The translations under genes and the position numbers were made by a program. Below, piece by piece: positions 34,031 to 43,318 of a DNA stretch of 57,355 nt. The number at the start of each line of letters is the position of its first letter. Position 1 is the stretch's first letter. The stretch comes from an uncultured Eubacteriales bacterium (lineage in GTDB: Bacteria; Bacillota; Clostridia; Christensenellales; Aristaeellaceae): positions 15,782-73,136 of the forward strand of contig ONRC01000015.1 in the NCBI GenBank assembly GCA_900320085.1, in the 5' to 3' direction. The notes under the pieces were generated by a model. The model made no database searches. It was given only the letters and a program-made list of their open reading frames with translations, and had not been told where the DNA came from.

Positions 34031-35125
34031 ATGACGGAATATCGTTTTGCCCGGCCGGAGGAAGAAGCGGAGGTGCTGGACTTTATCAACGCCGTGTTCA
34101 GCCAGGCCGCGCGGCCCCATGATTTTGAAAAACTGATCCCCAAGGTTTACGCCCATCCGGGGTATGCCGGAATGCACGCGGTGGCGGTGGAGGACGGACG
34201 CATCCGTGGGACCGTCGCTATGCTGCCGATAACCGTGCACGCGGGCGAATCCTGCCTGAAAGCGGGTTATATCGGTTCAGTGTCCGTGCATCCCCGGTTC
34301 CGGGGGAAAGGGTACATGAAGGAACTGATGGCCATGCAGATCAGCGAGGCGAAGCGGCGGGGCATGGACTTCATGGCCTTGGGCGGCCAGCGCCAGCGGT
34401 ATCAGTATTTCGGATTTTCCCTGTATGGCGGTGAGATTTCTTTTTCCGTGACCCGGGCCAACGCGCGGCACGCGCTGCCGAAGGATACGCTGTTCTCCTT
34501 CGCGCCGGCCACGGAGCGGCACGCGGAGAAAATGGCCGCTTTGAACGAGCGGCAAACACTGTACTGTCAGCGTCCGCGCTATTGGGATGCCGTGCGCACC
34601 TACAATGGCACGCCTTACGTGATTCTGGAGGGGGACAGATTCGCCGGGTATCTGATTGTGCTGGGCGACCGAATCACGGAGCTGCGCCTGGAGCGGGAAA
34701 ACGATCTGCCCGCTGTGATCGCCGCCTGGCTGCGGGAGCATAAAAGCTGCGAAATCCTTTGCTACGGCTACATGAAGGAACGGATTCGCGGTCTGAACGC
34801 ATTTGCGGAAGCATACGCCATCGGCCCGTCCGGGATGATCAAGGTGCTGAACTGGGAACGTGTGCTGCGGGCTGCGCTGGGGTTGCGGGCACTTGCGGAC
34901 GGAGAACGGGTGACCAAAATTGAAGGGGTGGGCACATTCCGTTTAACTGTGCAAAACGGCAGAGCGGAGGTGCTTCCATGCCAGGCACCGCCCGACTTCA
35001 CCTGGACGCCTATGGAAGCGGCGGATACGCTTTTCTCTCCGCTGAATGCCTTGGGCGTAACCGACCCAGTCTTCCGCGCCTGGCTGCCGCTGACGCTGGA
35101 TATTCCCATCGCTGACCAGTTTTAA
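34031..35125 (+). CDS. Eis-like GNAT N-acetyltransferase
   Basis: This 364-aa protein has an N-terminal GNAT domain with an acetyl-CoA loop, VHPRFRGKGYMKELM (about 81-95), and GGQRQRYQYFGF. A second GNAT-like half follows, and a C-terminal SCP2-like domain contains RVTKIEGVGTFRLTVQNGRAEV. This is the layout of Eis-family lysine or aminoglycoside acetyltransferases. The start is the ATG at 34031, 7 bp after AAAGGAG. Substrates of the Clostridia members are not known. It is a single-gene unit. Confidence 0.85.
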   Translation: MTEYRFARPEEEAEVLDFINAVFSQAARPHDFEKLIPKVYAHPGYAGMHAVAVEDGRIRGTVAMLPITVHAGESCLKAGYIGSVSVHPRFRGKGYMKELMAMQISEAKRRGMDFMALGGQRQRYQYFGFSLYGGEISFSVTRANARHALPKDTLFSFAPATERHAEKMAALNERQTLYCQRPRYWDAVRTYNGTPYVILEGDRFAGYLIVLGDRITELRLERENDLPAVIAAWLREHKSCEILCYGYMKERIRGLNAFAEAYAIGPSGMIKVLNWERVLRAALGLRALADGERVTKIEGVGTFRLTVQNGRAEVLPCQAPPDFTWTPMEAADTLFSPLNALGVTDPVFRAWLPLTLDIPIADQF

Positions 35126-35149
35126 TTCTGCTCTTCGTAAACGATAACA

Positions 35150-35612
35150 GCTATGTTCTCAAGGGTGAATATTCAATCCAGCAAAAAGGAAACGCTGGGG
35201 CTGTTCGCCCCAGACCCGAACCAGGGTCCTGAGGACCCTGGACCCGCAACTGGCGATATTGCATTGTTGAGGAAAGCAGACAAGCTCCGCCTGGTGCGCT
35301 GGGGTGACGGAAAGTTTGAGGGCTTCTGGCCCAAGAAAGCCCGGGAATAATCCGAGGGGGAAAGTGAACTTTCCCCCTCGGATTTTCCCTGGCTTTCCCC
35401 GGATGCAAAGCATCCGGGCTGGCGGCTTCGCCGCCGGGCCAGAAGCATCACGGCACCAAGCCAGACTTCCGCGTTCCTTCCCATATCAGCGGGAGCCAAG
35501 CCAATTCACCAGTTCAAGCTATATCCGCTATTGAGGTCCAGGAGATGAAATCTCCTGGTGCAGGTGCACGAGGGCCGCACAGGCCCTCGCCCCGTTCTTG
35601 ATTTTCACCCTT
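35150..35612. repeat. Family B hairpin-array repeat, inverted (copy B2)
   Basis: The order is reversed relative to B1: GGGGCtgttcGCCCC, CCAGGGTCCtgaGGACCCTGG, GGGGGAAAGtgaaCTTTCCCCC, CCGGATGCaaaGCATCCGG, GGCGGCttcGCCGCC, AGGAGATgaaATCTCCT and GAGGGCCgcacaGGCCCTC. Its ends differ from B1 and B3: TCAAGGGTGAATATT (left) and TTTTCACCCTT (right). From here to the dacF promoter at 35687 no gene is seen. Confidence 0.85.
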
Positions 35613-35686
35613 CACAACATGCCTGTTATCATTTAAGAATATGAATGGTATAACCTTTGGCAAGAACAGACACTATTTCCCACCAC

Positions 35687-35715
35687 TATACAAATTTCAT
35701 TTGTTATGATATAAT
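35687..35715 (+). promoter_or_regulatory. Likely dacF promoter
   Basis: A perfect -10 TATAAT lies at 35710-35715 with a weak TATACA 17 bp before it (35687-35692). The distance to the dacF start is 42 bp. Confidence 0.55.
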
Positions 35716-35757
35716 CAACAATGTATTGCGAAACTTTTACGAAAGCAGGAGGGATAC

Positions 35758-37203
35758 ATGAAGCGAAGGGTCGCGGTTCGGCTGGGGGCGCTGCTGATGG
35801 CGGCGCTGCTTTGCATACCCTGCATGGTGCCCGCGTTGGCGGATGAATATGACCCGCGCTACCCGGAAAACCTGGCGGAGGGGCATTTGACCGCCTCGGC
35901 AGCCATCCTGATCGAGCAGGATTCTGGCCAGGTGATCTTTGAAAAGAACGCGGACGAGCGGATGTACCCCGCCTCCACCACCAAGATCCTGACCGTGTGG
36001 CTGGCGCTGATGATGGGCGACAGCCTGCCGGAAGGGATCGAAACCCGGTTTCCCGTCAGCGCGAACGCCACGAACCTGGCCCCGGATGAAAGCTCGGCCA
36101 AGTTTGCCATCGGGGAGGAAGTGCGGCTGATCGACCTGTGCAACGCCGCCATTCTGGTATCGGGCAACGACGCGGCCACCGCTATCGCCGAAGGGCTGAG
36201 CGGCTCGGTGGACGCCTTTGTGGAGCGGATGAACAACGCAGCGTATGCGCTGGGCTGCCTGAATACGCACTTTGTAAACGCCAACGGCCTGCACGATGAG
36301 AACCACTATACCACCGCCCGCGATATGGCGAATATGACCCGCGTCGCCATGGAGAACGAGGAATTCCGCACCATCGTGCGGCGGGAGGAATATACCCTGC
36401 CGCGGGATAATATTTACCGTTCCCGCGCTATCCGCAACGGTAACAACTTTGTCGCCAAGCCGGACGAGGAAAAGAAGCAGAGCCGCTATTATCCCGATTC
36501 CACCGGCGTCAAAACCGGCACCACCTCCGCCGCGGGCAACTGTCTGGTGGCCTCCGCCAGCCGCGACGGGGTCAGCCTGATCGCCGTGGTGTTCGGGGCC
36601 ACGTCCGACGCGTCCCGCTATGAGGACGCAAAAAAACTGATGGACTACGGTTTCTCGCAGTTCATCAGTACCAGCATCGCGGAAATTTATATGATGAATC
36701 CCCGTGTTGTGGACATCCGCGGTTTTGCCCTGGACGATCCGCAGGTGGGGAAATTAAAGCTCGATATTCATTTAAAGTCCACCGACGTGTCCGACCTGAT
36801 CGTGACCAACCGTGAGGAGCTGGAGCGCTGGAAGCAGAACTTCACCAACCTGACCGTCACTGAGTTCACCCGCGACCTGACCGCACCCATCGCCTTTGGA
36901 GAGGTCATGGGCACCCTGACGTATTATGGCAGCGAGGGGCTGCCGGTGGTGTATGAGCTGACCGCTGCCCGCTCCATCGCCGCCCGCGAGAATATCGCGC
37001 CTTCCATTGACCAGATCATCGCCGAGGCGGAAAACGACCCCAACCCCTTCCCGCGCATCACGCCCGAGCTGGTGGTCATCTATCTGGTGCTGCCCGCGGC
37101 CGCGGTTTATATCGCTTTCCGCATCCTGAAAAAGCTGTTATCACTGGTGGGAAAACGAAAAAAAGTGAAAGCCTATAAGCCAAACAGCCGCTACTACCGT
37201 TAA
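35758..37203 (+). CDS. dacF: D-alanyl-D-alanine carboxypeptidase (DacF/PBP5-like)
   Basis: This 481-aa low-molecular-weight penicillin-binding protein trims the terminal D-Ala from peptidoglycan stem peptides outside the membrane. A signal peptide covers 1-28. The active-site motifs are Ser73-Thr-Thr-Lys76, Ser134-Gly-Asn136 and Lys251-Thr-Gly253. After the PBP5 C-terminal domain, a membrane segment at about 442-464 and a basic tail anchor it. Its stop overlaps by 4 bp the stop of the convergent amidohydrolase gene. Confidence 0.94.
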   Translation: MKRRVAVRLGALLMAALLCIPCMVPALADEYDPRYPENLAEGHLTASAAILIEQDSGQVIFEKNADERMYPASTTKILTVWLALMMGDSLPEGIETRFPVSANATNLAPDESSAKFAIGEEVRLIDLCNAAILVSGNDAATAIAEGLSGSVDAFVERMNNAAYALGCLNTHFVNANGLHDENHYTTARDMANMTRVAMENEEFRTIVRREEYTLPRDNIYRSRAIRNGNNFVAKPDEEKKQSRYYPDSTGVKTGTTSAAGNCLVASASRDGVSLIAVVFGATSDASRYEDAKKLMDYGFSQFISTSIAEIYMMNPRVVDIRGFALDDPQVGKLKLDIHLKSTDVSDLIVTNREELERWKQNFTNLTVTEFTRDLTAPIAFGEVMGTLTYYGSEGLPVVYELTAARSIAARENIAPSIDQIIAEAENDPNPFPRITPELVVIYLVLPAAAVYIAFRILKKLLSLVGKRKKVKAYKPNSRYYR

Positions 37204-38060
37204 CTGATTTCTGCTTTCAGCAGTTTTTCCGCGTTCCCGCCCAGGATGGCGCGCATGTCCGCGTCCGGCAAAGGCAGGGCGCGGATTTTTTGCAGGGCGG
37301 CAGTTTGATCGCCCCAGGGGGAATCGGTGCCGAACAGAATATGATCCGCGCCAAAAAGGGACACCAGGCGCAGGAACTGTTCGCCTTCCAGCATGGCCAG
37401 GTCCTTTTCCGTCTTGTAATACCCGTCGCCGTTGGGGGTCATCTGCCCCAGGGCAAAGGACGTATCCAGATATACCCCGGCGCCGGGCAGCAGCCGTTCC
37501 ACGTCGTCCCAGCACCGCCAGCCGCCCATGTGCGCCAGCACCAGGATCGTTTCCGGCGCTTGCTCCCGGGCGCGGAGCAGCTTTTCCGGCGTGGACTGCT
37601 CCGCGCCGGGCAGGCCCACGTCCAGGCCCGCATGGGTCACCACCAGCATCCCAAGCCCGGATGCTTTTTTTAATATACGGATAAACCGTGCGTCATCAAA
37701 ATCCACCCCCTGATACGGCGGATGCACCTTGACGCCCCGGACGCCCGCAGCACAAAGGCGCTCCATTTCCCTCTCCCAGTCAGGAAAATCCGGGTGCATC
37801 CCACCCAGGGAAAACACACCGGTTTCCTTCGCCTGCGCGTTGACGCGGATGGCGCTGTCGTTGATGTGGGGCACTTGCTTTGGGCTGGTCGCCACGGGCA
37901 GCACCACAGAGACGTCCATGCCCGCTGCGGCCATGGACGCCCGCAGCCCGTTCACCGTGCCGTCGGTGAAAGGCTTCGTATGGGACGCGGCTTGCAATTT
38001 ATTGACAGCGGCCGGGGCGATAGCGTCCGGGAAGGTGTGGGTATGAAAATCAATGATCAT
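37200..38060 (-). CDS. Amidohydrolase-superfamily metal-dependent hydrolase
   Basis: This 286-aa TIM-barrel hydrolase belongs to the amidohydrolase_2 family. The metal-binding His6-x-His8 is in IIDFHTHTFPD, a His is in VTHAG, another in LAHMGG, and the conserved Asp is in FGTDSPWG. The ATG at 38060 has GGAGGA 13 bp before it, so the spacing is wide; a longer frame starts at 38096. It may decarboxylate or hydrolyse a ring compound. It is preceded by the DUF554 gene with a 23-bp gap, so they may be one operon. Confidence 0.85.
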   Translation of the reverse strand: MIIDFHTHTFPDAIAPAAVNKLQAASHTKPFTDGTVNGLRASMAAAGMDVSVVLPVATSPKQVPHINDSAIRVNAQAKETGVFSLGGMHPDFPDWEREMERLCAAGVRGVKVHPPYQGVDFDDARFIRILKKASGLGMLVVTHAGLDVGLPGAEQSTPEKLLRAREQAPETILVLAHMGGWRCWDDVERLLPGAGVYLDTSFALGQMTPNGDGYYKTEKDLAMLEGEQFLRLVSLFGADHILFGTDSPWGDQTAALQKIRALPLPDADMRAILGGNAEKLLKAEIS

Positions 38061-38083
38061 AAATATCTGTTCTCCTCCGTGCC

Positions 38084-38809
38084 TCAGAACGTCCACGGCA
38101 GATAGGCTGCTGCCACAGCCAGCACAACGGCGGGCAGCATATTGGCGACTCTTACCTTTTTGCCCCAGACCAGGTTGACGCCCACGCAGAAAATCAGTAC
38201 CGACCCGATCAGCGACAGGTAAGCGATCGCCATTTCCGTCATGATGGGGGAGACCAGCCGGGCCAGCAGCGTGACCGCTCCTTCAAACAAAAAAACGGGG
38301 ATGGCGGAAAACACGCAGCCCTTCCCCATCGAAGAGGTCATCACCGCGATAATGATAAAGTCCAGCACGGATTTGACGGCCAAGGTGGAATAGTCCCCCA
38401 GGATGCCGTCCTGAATTGCCCCCACGATGGCCATGGCCCCAATGCACACAGTCAGCGAAGCGGTCACAAACGCGCCGACGAATTGCTGGTCTTTGCTGTT
38501 TCCCGATTTCTGCTTCAGCCATTCGCCGAACCGTTCAAACCCCTTTTCAATCCCTATCAATTCCCCGATGACCGTGCCAAACGCCAGGCACAGCACCACC
38601 AGCATGGATTTTCCGCTGACCAGCGCGCCGCCGTCGATACGCAGCATTCCCTGCATCGCGCCCGCAATGGCAATAAACATCACGCTGATGCCGCAGGTGA
38701 CCGTCAAAGCATTCTGCTGCTCCTGCCGGAACAGCTTTCCCGTAAAATGCCCCACCAGCCCGCCCGCTAAAATGGCCGCGCTGTTGATGATCGTGCCAAG
38801 ACCTATCAT
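38084..38809 (-). CDS. DUF554 (YqgA-like) membrane protein
   Basis: This is a 241-aa integral membrane protein with about seven hydrophobic segments. The opening MIGLGTIINSAAILAGGLVG and the segment GKSMLVVLCLAFGTVIGELIGIE are typical of DUF554. The function is unknown; a transport role is often supposed. It lies upstream of the amidohydrolase gene on the same strand. Confidence 0.88.
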   Translation of the reverse strand: MIGLGTIINSAAILAGGLVGHFTGKLFRQEQQNALTVTCGISVMFIAIAGAMQGMLRIDGGALVSGKSMLVVLCLAFGTVIGELIGIEKGFERFGEWLKQKSGNSKDQQFVGAFVTASLTVCIGAMAIVGAIQDGILGDYSTLAVKSVLDFIIIAVMTSSMGKGCVFSAIPVFLFEGAVTLLARLVSPIMTEMAIAYLSLIGSVLIFCVGVNLVWGKKVRVANMLPAVVLAVAAAYLPWTF

Positions 38810-38865
38810 CCGGTTTACCTCCTGTACATTTGCTTCTGCACTGTCAACAAGGTTGAAAACAAATT

Positions 38866-38935
38866 CGAGGCAGGGGGCGCGCAGCCCCCAGCGTCTTTTC
38901 CAGGCTGTCTTTGATATTCACCCTTGAGAATAATC
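38866..38935. repeat. Family B fragment (copy B4)
   Basis: Hairpin GGGGGCgcgcaGCCCCC followed by AGCGTCTTTTCCAGGCTGT and ATATTCACCCTTGAGAA matches the end of copy B2 read backwards. Only the last hairpin and terminus are present. Confidence 0.65.
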
Positions 38936-38964
38936 CTGTTAAAAGGATGAAATAAACAATAACA

Positions 38965-39531
38965 TCATTTTCCCATCCGCGCGATGAGCTTGCTGCCTTC
39001 GTCTTTGAGCCATTGGCGGTGCGCCTTGTAATCCGGGTCGAGCTTTTCCACCTCGGCCCAGAAGCGGGGGGAATGGTTCATTTCTTTGCGGTGGCACAGC
39101 TCGTGAATCACCACGTAATCCATCACCGCAGACGGGCAGAGCATGAGCAGGCAGTTGAAGTTCAGGTTGCCCTGGCTGGAGCAGCTGCCCCACTTGCTTT
39201 TCTGGTTGCGAATGGTGATGCGGCCATAGGTCACGCTGAGCAGCTTGGAAAATTGATACACCCGGGGCGGGATGGCTTGCAGCGCCCGGTCCGCCAGCGC
39301 ACGGATTTCCTGCGCTGTAAAGGCGGGAAGGGAGGACAGTTCTTCTTCCCGTTGGTTCACGATGGCCAGGTGCTTGTCCAGCCAGGATTGATGCTGCCGG
39401 ATGAAATCGTCGATCTGTGATTTCGTGGCGCTGCGCGGGGCGCGGATTTCCACCTGATTGGGGCCGGTGATGCGCATGGCGAGGGTTTTCCGATTGCTGC
39501 GGATCACCTGGAGCTGAATGGCTTTGTCCAT
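38965..39531 (-). CDS. YgjP-like M48/DUF45 zinc metallopeptidase
   Basis: This 188-aa protein has the zinc motif HELCHRKEMNHSPRFW (HExxH plus a later Glu in AEVEKLD) and KWGSCSSQGNLNFNC, both marks of the YgjP/DUF45 group. The start is the ATG at 39531 after AAAGGAA; the frame is open further upstream but that part is antisense to the GerMN gene. YgjP proteins are usually cytosolic. The target is unknown. Confidence 0.88.
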   Translation of the reverse strand: MDKAIQLQVIRSNRKTLAMRITGPNQVEIRAPRSATKSQIDDFIRQHQSWLDKHLAIVNQREEELSSLPAFTAQEIRALADRALQAIPPRVYQFSKLLSVTYGRITIRNQKSKWGSCSSQGNLNFNCLLMLCPSAVMDYVVIHELCHRKEMNHSPRFWAEVEKLDPDYKAHRQWLKDEGSKLIARMGK

Positions 39532-39657
39532 AGGTTTCCTTTCGTTTCCATTGGAATCTTTGATAGTATAAACAGGATTCGCTTGTTTGGCAAGAGGTAT
39601 ATTGCGCCTGCCCCCTTCATAGGATAGCGCGAGGACAAAGTGAAGGAGTGTGCGGGC

Positions 39658-40698
39658 ATGAAAAAACGAAACTGGAAACTGAACATACGCCGGGTGGACG
39701 TGGAACGGATGCTGATCCTGTGCGCTTCGGCGCTGGTGGTCGCCCTGGCCCTGCGGCAGGATCAGACGGTGCCGACGCGCCAGACGCAGGATATTGAAAA
39801 AATCCCCGTGCTGTCGGATACCACCCTGCTCACCGCGGCGGACACCCAGCCGACGGTGGTTTATTATCAGGACGGGGAAGGGTATCTGGTGCCGGTCACG
39901 CGGCAGATCGATAAAACGGACGGCATTGCCAAGGCCACGCTGAACCTGATGGTACAAAGCAGCGCCAACGACCTGGCGGCGGCCAGGCTGGGCCTGAAAA
40001 CCACGGTGCCGGAGGGAACAAAATTTGACCTGGACATCGCTGACGGCAAAGCGCGGGTGGATTTATCGAAGGAAGCGCTGAACTGTGCAAACGCCGAGCA
40101 GGAAACGCTGATGGTGCAGTCGGTGGCCCAGGCGCTGTGCGAATTTGATTCGGTGGACGAAGTGTCCTTCCTTTTTGATGGCCAGAAGCGCAGCAAGCTG
40201 ACCTGGGGTACCGACGTGAGCGGCGCGTTTACTGGGGACAGCCTGAACCTGGAAAGTGTGGAAACCATGGCGGGGAGCAACAGCGTGCAGCTGTACTTTC
40301 CTTCCTCCACAGGCCGGATGCTGGTGCCCGTCACCCGCACGGTGTTTTCCGACGCGGACGTGACCACCGCCATCCTGGAGCTGGTGAAGGGCCCGAAGAA
40401 GGACAGCGGGCTCACCGCCCCGCTGCCGGATGACTGCGGGCTGCTGGGCGTGACGATGAAGGACGGCGTGGTGACCATCAACTTTACCAAGGAGTTTATG
40501 GAGGCGGCGAAGGCTGAAACCGGCATCCAATCCCTGCGGGCCGTGATGTTCACCGCCGCCCAGTTTCCCGGCGTGAAGCAAGTGAAGATCGCCGTGGAGG
40601 GCGAGCCTTACCAGCCGCCCGAAGCCGCCCAGACCACCTTCCTCAACCAGGACACGGAAATCATGACCTACTATCCCGGCGTGATCGAGATGGACTGA
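39658..40698 (+). CDS. GerMN-domain protein with two copies of the domain
   Basis: This 346-aa protein has one N-terminal membrane segment (MLILCASALVVALAL) and then two GerMN domains. The first is at about 70-180 (YYQDGEGYLVPVTRQIDK ... QSVAQALCEF). The second is at about 205-320 (QLYFPSSTGRMLVPVTRTVF ... LRAVMFTAAQFPGVKQV). GerMN proteins act at the cell surface in sporulation or peptidoglycan remodelling. The start is the ATG at 39658 with GGAG 9 bp before. It is the only clearly spore-linked gene here, so it does not prove sporulation. Confidence 0.88.
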   Translation: MKKRNWKLNIRRVDVERMLILCASALVVALALRQDQTVPTRQTQDIEKIPVLSDTTLLTAADTQPTVVYYQDGEGYLVPVTRQIDKTDGIAKATLNLMVQSSANDLAAARLGLKTTVPEGTKFDLDIADGKARVDLSKEALNCANAEQETLMVQSVAQALCEFDSVDEVSFLFDGQKRSKLTWGTDVSGAFTGDSLNLESVETMAGSNSVQLYFPSSTGRMLVPVTRTVFSDADVTTAILELVKGPKKDSGLTAPLPDDCGLLGVTMKDGVVTINFTKEFMEAAKAETGIQSLRAVMFTAAQFPGVKQVKIAVEGEPYQPPEAAQTTFLNQDTEIMTYYPGVIEMD

Positions 40699-40732
40699 TT
40701 CAGCGGTAAGGCGGTCAGGGGTGCGGAGGAAA

Positions 40733-41267
40733 GGGTACTTTAATTCACAACGGGGGCGAAGGCCTATGCGATCCGCAGCCTCAATCGTCGCAACTCTCCA
40801 CAGGAGAGATTGCTCGTTTCGGCTGAACTCACCGCCGATGAGAATTCCGCCACAGGCGGTCAGAGATTTCATCTCCTGGACCTCAATAGCGGATATGGCT
40901 TGGATTGGAAAATCAGCCTGGTTCCCGCTGATGCTTGGAGGAACGTGGAATTCTGACTTGACGCCGTTGTGCTTCTGGGCCGGCGGCGAAGCCGCCAACC
41001 CGGATGCTTTGCATCCGGGAAAAGCCTGGGAATAATCCGCAGGGGAAAGTTTACTTTCCCCCTCGGATTTTCCCAGGCTTTTTTAGGCCGGAAGCCCTCA
41101 AACTTTTCGTAACCCCAACGCGTCAGGCGGAGCTCGTCTGCTTATTCCAACAATGCTCTTTCGCAAGTTGCGGGTCCAGGGGGATCATCCCCCTGGCGCA
41201 GGTCTGGGGGCGCGCAGCCCCCAGCGTTCCCTTTCCTCCATATTGTAGATAGTGAATTAAAGTGCCC
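40733..41267. repeat. Family B hairpin-array repeat with clean terminal inverted repeats (copy B3)
   Basis: The ends GGGTACTTTAATTCAC (40733-40748) and GTGAATTAAAGTGCCC (41252-41267) are inverted with one mismatch over 16 bp. Inside are GGCGGCgaaGCCGCC, CCCGGATGCtttGCATCCGGG, GGGGAAAGTttACTTTCCCC, CCAGGGGGAtcaTCCCCCTGG and CTGGGGGCgcgcaGCCCCCAG. The last two differ from B1 on both arms while staying paired. It fills the gap between the GerMN and ABC genes. Confidence 0.88.
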
Positions 41268-41281
41268 CCATAATTGAGAAT

Positions 41282-41315
41282 AAAGCAGGACTGCATATTC
41301 CACAGCCCTGCTTTG
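41282..41315 (-). terminator. Terminator after the ABC ATPase gene
   Basis: AAAGCAGG-CTG / CAG-CCTGCTTT forms a stem directly after the ATPase stop; on the minus strand a short T-rich tail follows. Confidence 0.65.
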
Positions 41316-41316
41316 T

Positions 41317-42114
41317 TTACGGTTTATAGGGTTCCCCAGCGGTCATATCGCGTTCCAGATTGCGGTTGATTTCACCGCGGAATATTTGCTCGAACTCAGG
41401 GGAGGAAAAGACCTCGCCGGGCGTTCCCTGCTTGAGCAGCTTTTGCTGCACCAGCACCACCCAGTCCGCGTAGCGCCGCACCAGCTCCCAGTCATGGCTG
41501 ACCATCAGGATCGCCATGTGGTGGGTTTCCCGCAGGGCGGACACGGTTTGCAGGAACAGGGACAGGCCGTTCTGGTCCACGCCGGACACCGGCTCGTCCA
41601 GCACCAGGAGATCAGGCACCGGCGTCAGCGCCATGGCCAGCAGCACCCGCTGCAATTCGCCGCCGCTGAGGGCGCCGAGGCGCTTGTCGATCAGCTTGGC
41701 CGCCTGGGTTTCGTTCAGCGCCGCGTGAATTTGTTCCCGCGTGGCCTTGCTGACTCCCGTCCACACCGGGCGGCGGGATAGGGAGGAGGCCATCAGGTCG
41801 CACACCGTCAGGGGCATTTCCCGGTCAAAGGGCAATTGCTGGGGCACATAGCCGATGCGCGGCGCGGGGAAATTATGACCGTCTGCATCCACGTGACGGA
41901 TACTGCCGGTGTGCTGCCGCTGACCCAGGATCGCCCGCACCAGCGTGGTTTTGCCCGCGCCGTTGGGCCCCACCAGGGCGGTCAGCTGGCCGCAGTGGAT
42001 GTGGAAGGACACGTCCTTGAGCAGCACGTCCGCCCCGGCGGTCACGCCCACATGATCCAGCTCGATGCGGCACAGGTCGCAGGTATCGGCCCGGACTTTG
42101 CTGTTATTCTTCAT
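41317..42114 (-). CDS. Metal-type (ZnuC/AdcC-like) ABC transporter ATPase
   Basis: This is a 265-aa ATP-binding subunit. Walker A is GPNGAGKTT (49-57), the Q-loop YVPQQLPFD, the signature LSGGELQRV (149-157), Walker B LLVLDEP (169-175) and the His switch VSHDWEL. The spacing and the phrase YVPQQLPFD are typical of zinc/manganese importers. No permease or binding-protein gene is beside it in this window. Its ATG lies 11 bp inside the end of recA, so it is translated from the SOS-controlled recA transcript. Confidence 0.85.
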   Translation of the reverse strand: MKNNSKVRADTCDLCRIELDHVGVTAGADVLLKDVSFHIHCGQLTALVGPNGAGKTTLVRAILGQRQHTGSIRHVDADGHNFPAPRIGYVPQQLPFDREMPLTVCDLMASSLSRRPVWTGVSKATREQIHAALNETQAAKLIDKRLGALSGGELQRVLLAMALTPVPDLLVLDEPVSGVDQNGLSLFLQTVSALRETHHMAILMVSHDWELVRRYADWVVLVQQKLLKQGTPGEVFSSPEFEQIFRGEINRNLERDMTAGEPYKP

Positions 42115-43222
42115 CGCTGCTCTCGGTCAGGTCGTCCTCCGCGTCCACGTCCATTTCGGGGATTTCATCCTCGCTGACGGCGGGCACGGTGGTCTGGGCC
42201 AGCTGCTGGCGCACCAGGGCGTCGATCTCATCGAACACGTCAGGGTGATCCTTCAGGTACTGGCGGGCGTTGTCGCGGCCCTGGGCGATGCGCTGGTCGT
42301 TGTAGCTGAACCAGGCGCCGGACTTGACGATGATATCCTTCGCCACGGCCATATCCAGCAGGCTGCCTTCGCGGCTGATGCCCTGGCCGAAAATCAGGTC
42401 GAATTCGCAGGTACGGAAGGGCGGGGCCACCTTGTTTTTGACCACCTTCACCTTCGTGCGATTGCCGATCACTTCGCTGCCGTTTTTGAGCTGCTCGCCC
42501 TTGCGCACGTCCAGACGCACGGAGGAGTAGAATTTCAGCGCGCGGCCGCCGGGCGTGGTTTCGGGGTTGCCGTACATAACGCCCACTTTTTCACGGATCT
42601 GGTTGATGAACAGGGCGATAGCGTTGGTTTTCGCCACCACGCCGGTCAGCTTGCGCATGGCCTGGCTCATCAGGCGGGCCTGGATGCCCACGAAGGAGTC
42701 GCCCATTTCGCCGTCGATTTCGGCCCGGGGCACCAGCGCGGCCACGGAGTCGATGACCACGATGTCGATGGCGCCGCTGCGCAGCAGGGCTTCCGCGATT
42801 TCCAGCGCGTCCTCGCCGCAGTTGGGCTGGCTGACGTAGAGCTCGTCGATGTTCACGCCCAGGTTCTTGGCGTAAGCGGGGTCGAGGGCGTGCTCCGCGT
42901 CGATGAAGGCCGCCGCGCCGCCCATCTTCTGCACCTGGGCCACCACGTGCAGGGCGACCGTGGTTTTACCGCTGGATTCCGGGCCGAACACCTCCACGAT
43001 GCGCCCCCGGGGAATACCGCCTACGCCCAGGGCGATGTCCAGGTCCAGACACCCGGTGGGCACCACGTCCACCTGCATGGCGGTCTTTTCGCCCAGCTTC
43101 ATCACGGTGCCCTTGCCGAATTCCTTTTCAATGCTGGACAGGGTGGCTTCCAGCGCCTTCATTTTTTCCTGCTGGGTGGTGTCCTGCTTCAGTTCGTTTT
43201 TCTTGGTTTCCTTTTTTGCCAT
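42104..43222 (-). CDS. recA: Recombinase RecA
   Basis: This 372-aa protein performs strand exchange and triggers LexA self-cleavage. Walker A is GPESSGKTT (about 75-83); [14 protein letters not shown] text reads [20 protein letters not shown]-loop residues lie in [20 protein letters not shown]. The acidic tail is unusually long (from DEIPEMD to the end, about 24 residues, mostly Asp, Glu and Ser). The start is at 43222 with AAGGAG before it. The promoter with an SOS box is at 43319-43347. Confidence 0.97.
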   Translation of the reverse strand: MAKKETKKNELKQDTTQQEKMKALEATLSSIEKEFGKGTVMKLGEKTAMQVDVVPTGCLDLDIALGVGGIPRGRIVEVFGPESSGKTTVALHVVAQVQKMGGAAAFIDAEHALDPAYAKNLGVNIDELYVSQPNCGEDALEIAEALLRSGAIDIVVIDSVAALVPRAEIDGEMGDSFVGIQARLMSQAMRKLTGVVAKTNAIALFINQIREKVGVMYGNPETTPGGRALKFYSSVRLDVRKGEQLKNGSEVIGNRTKVKVVKNKVAPPFRTCEFDLIFGQGISREGSLLDMAVAKDIIVKSGAWFSYNDQRIAQGRDNARQYLKDHPDVFDEIDALVRQQLAQTTVPAVSEDEIPEMDVDAEDDLTESSDEE

Positions 43223-43263
43223 GGTGTCTGTTCTCCTTTTGCGGCCTGCGCTGAAATTGCAAA

Positions 43264-43290
43264 AGACAGGGAGAAACGCGCTCCCTGTCT
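43264..43290 (-). terminator. Terminator between pgsA and recA
   Basis: AGACAGGGAG / CTCCCTGTCT is a perfect 10-bp stem, followed on the minus strand by TTTT. It lies inside the 5' leader of recA, downstream of the recA promoter. It could act as an attenuator of recA, or end read-through from pgsA. Confidence 0.65.
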
Positions 43291-43318
43291 ATCGTTCAAT
43301 GACTGTAAGAGCATGATT

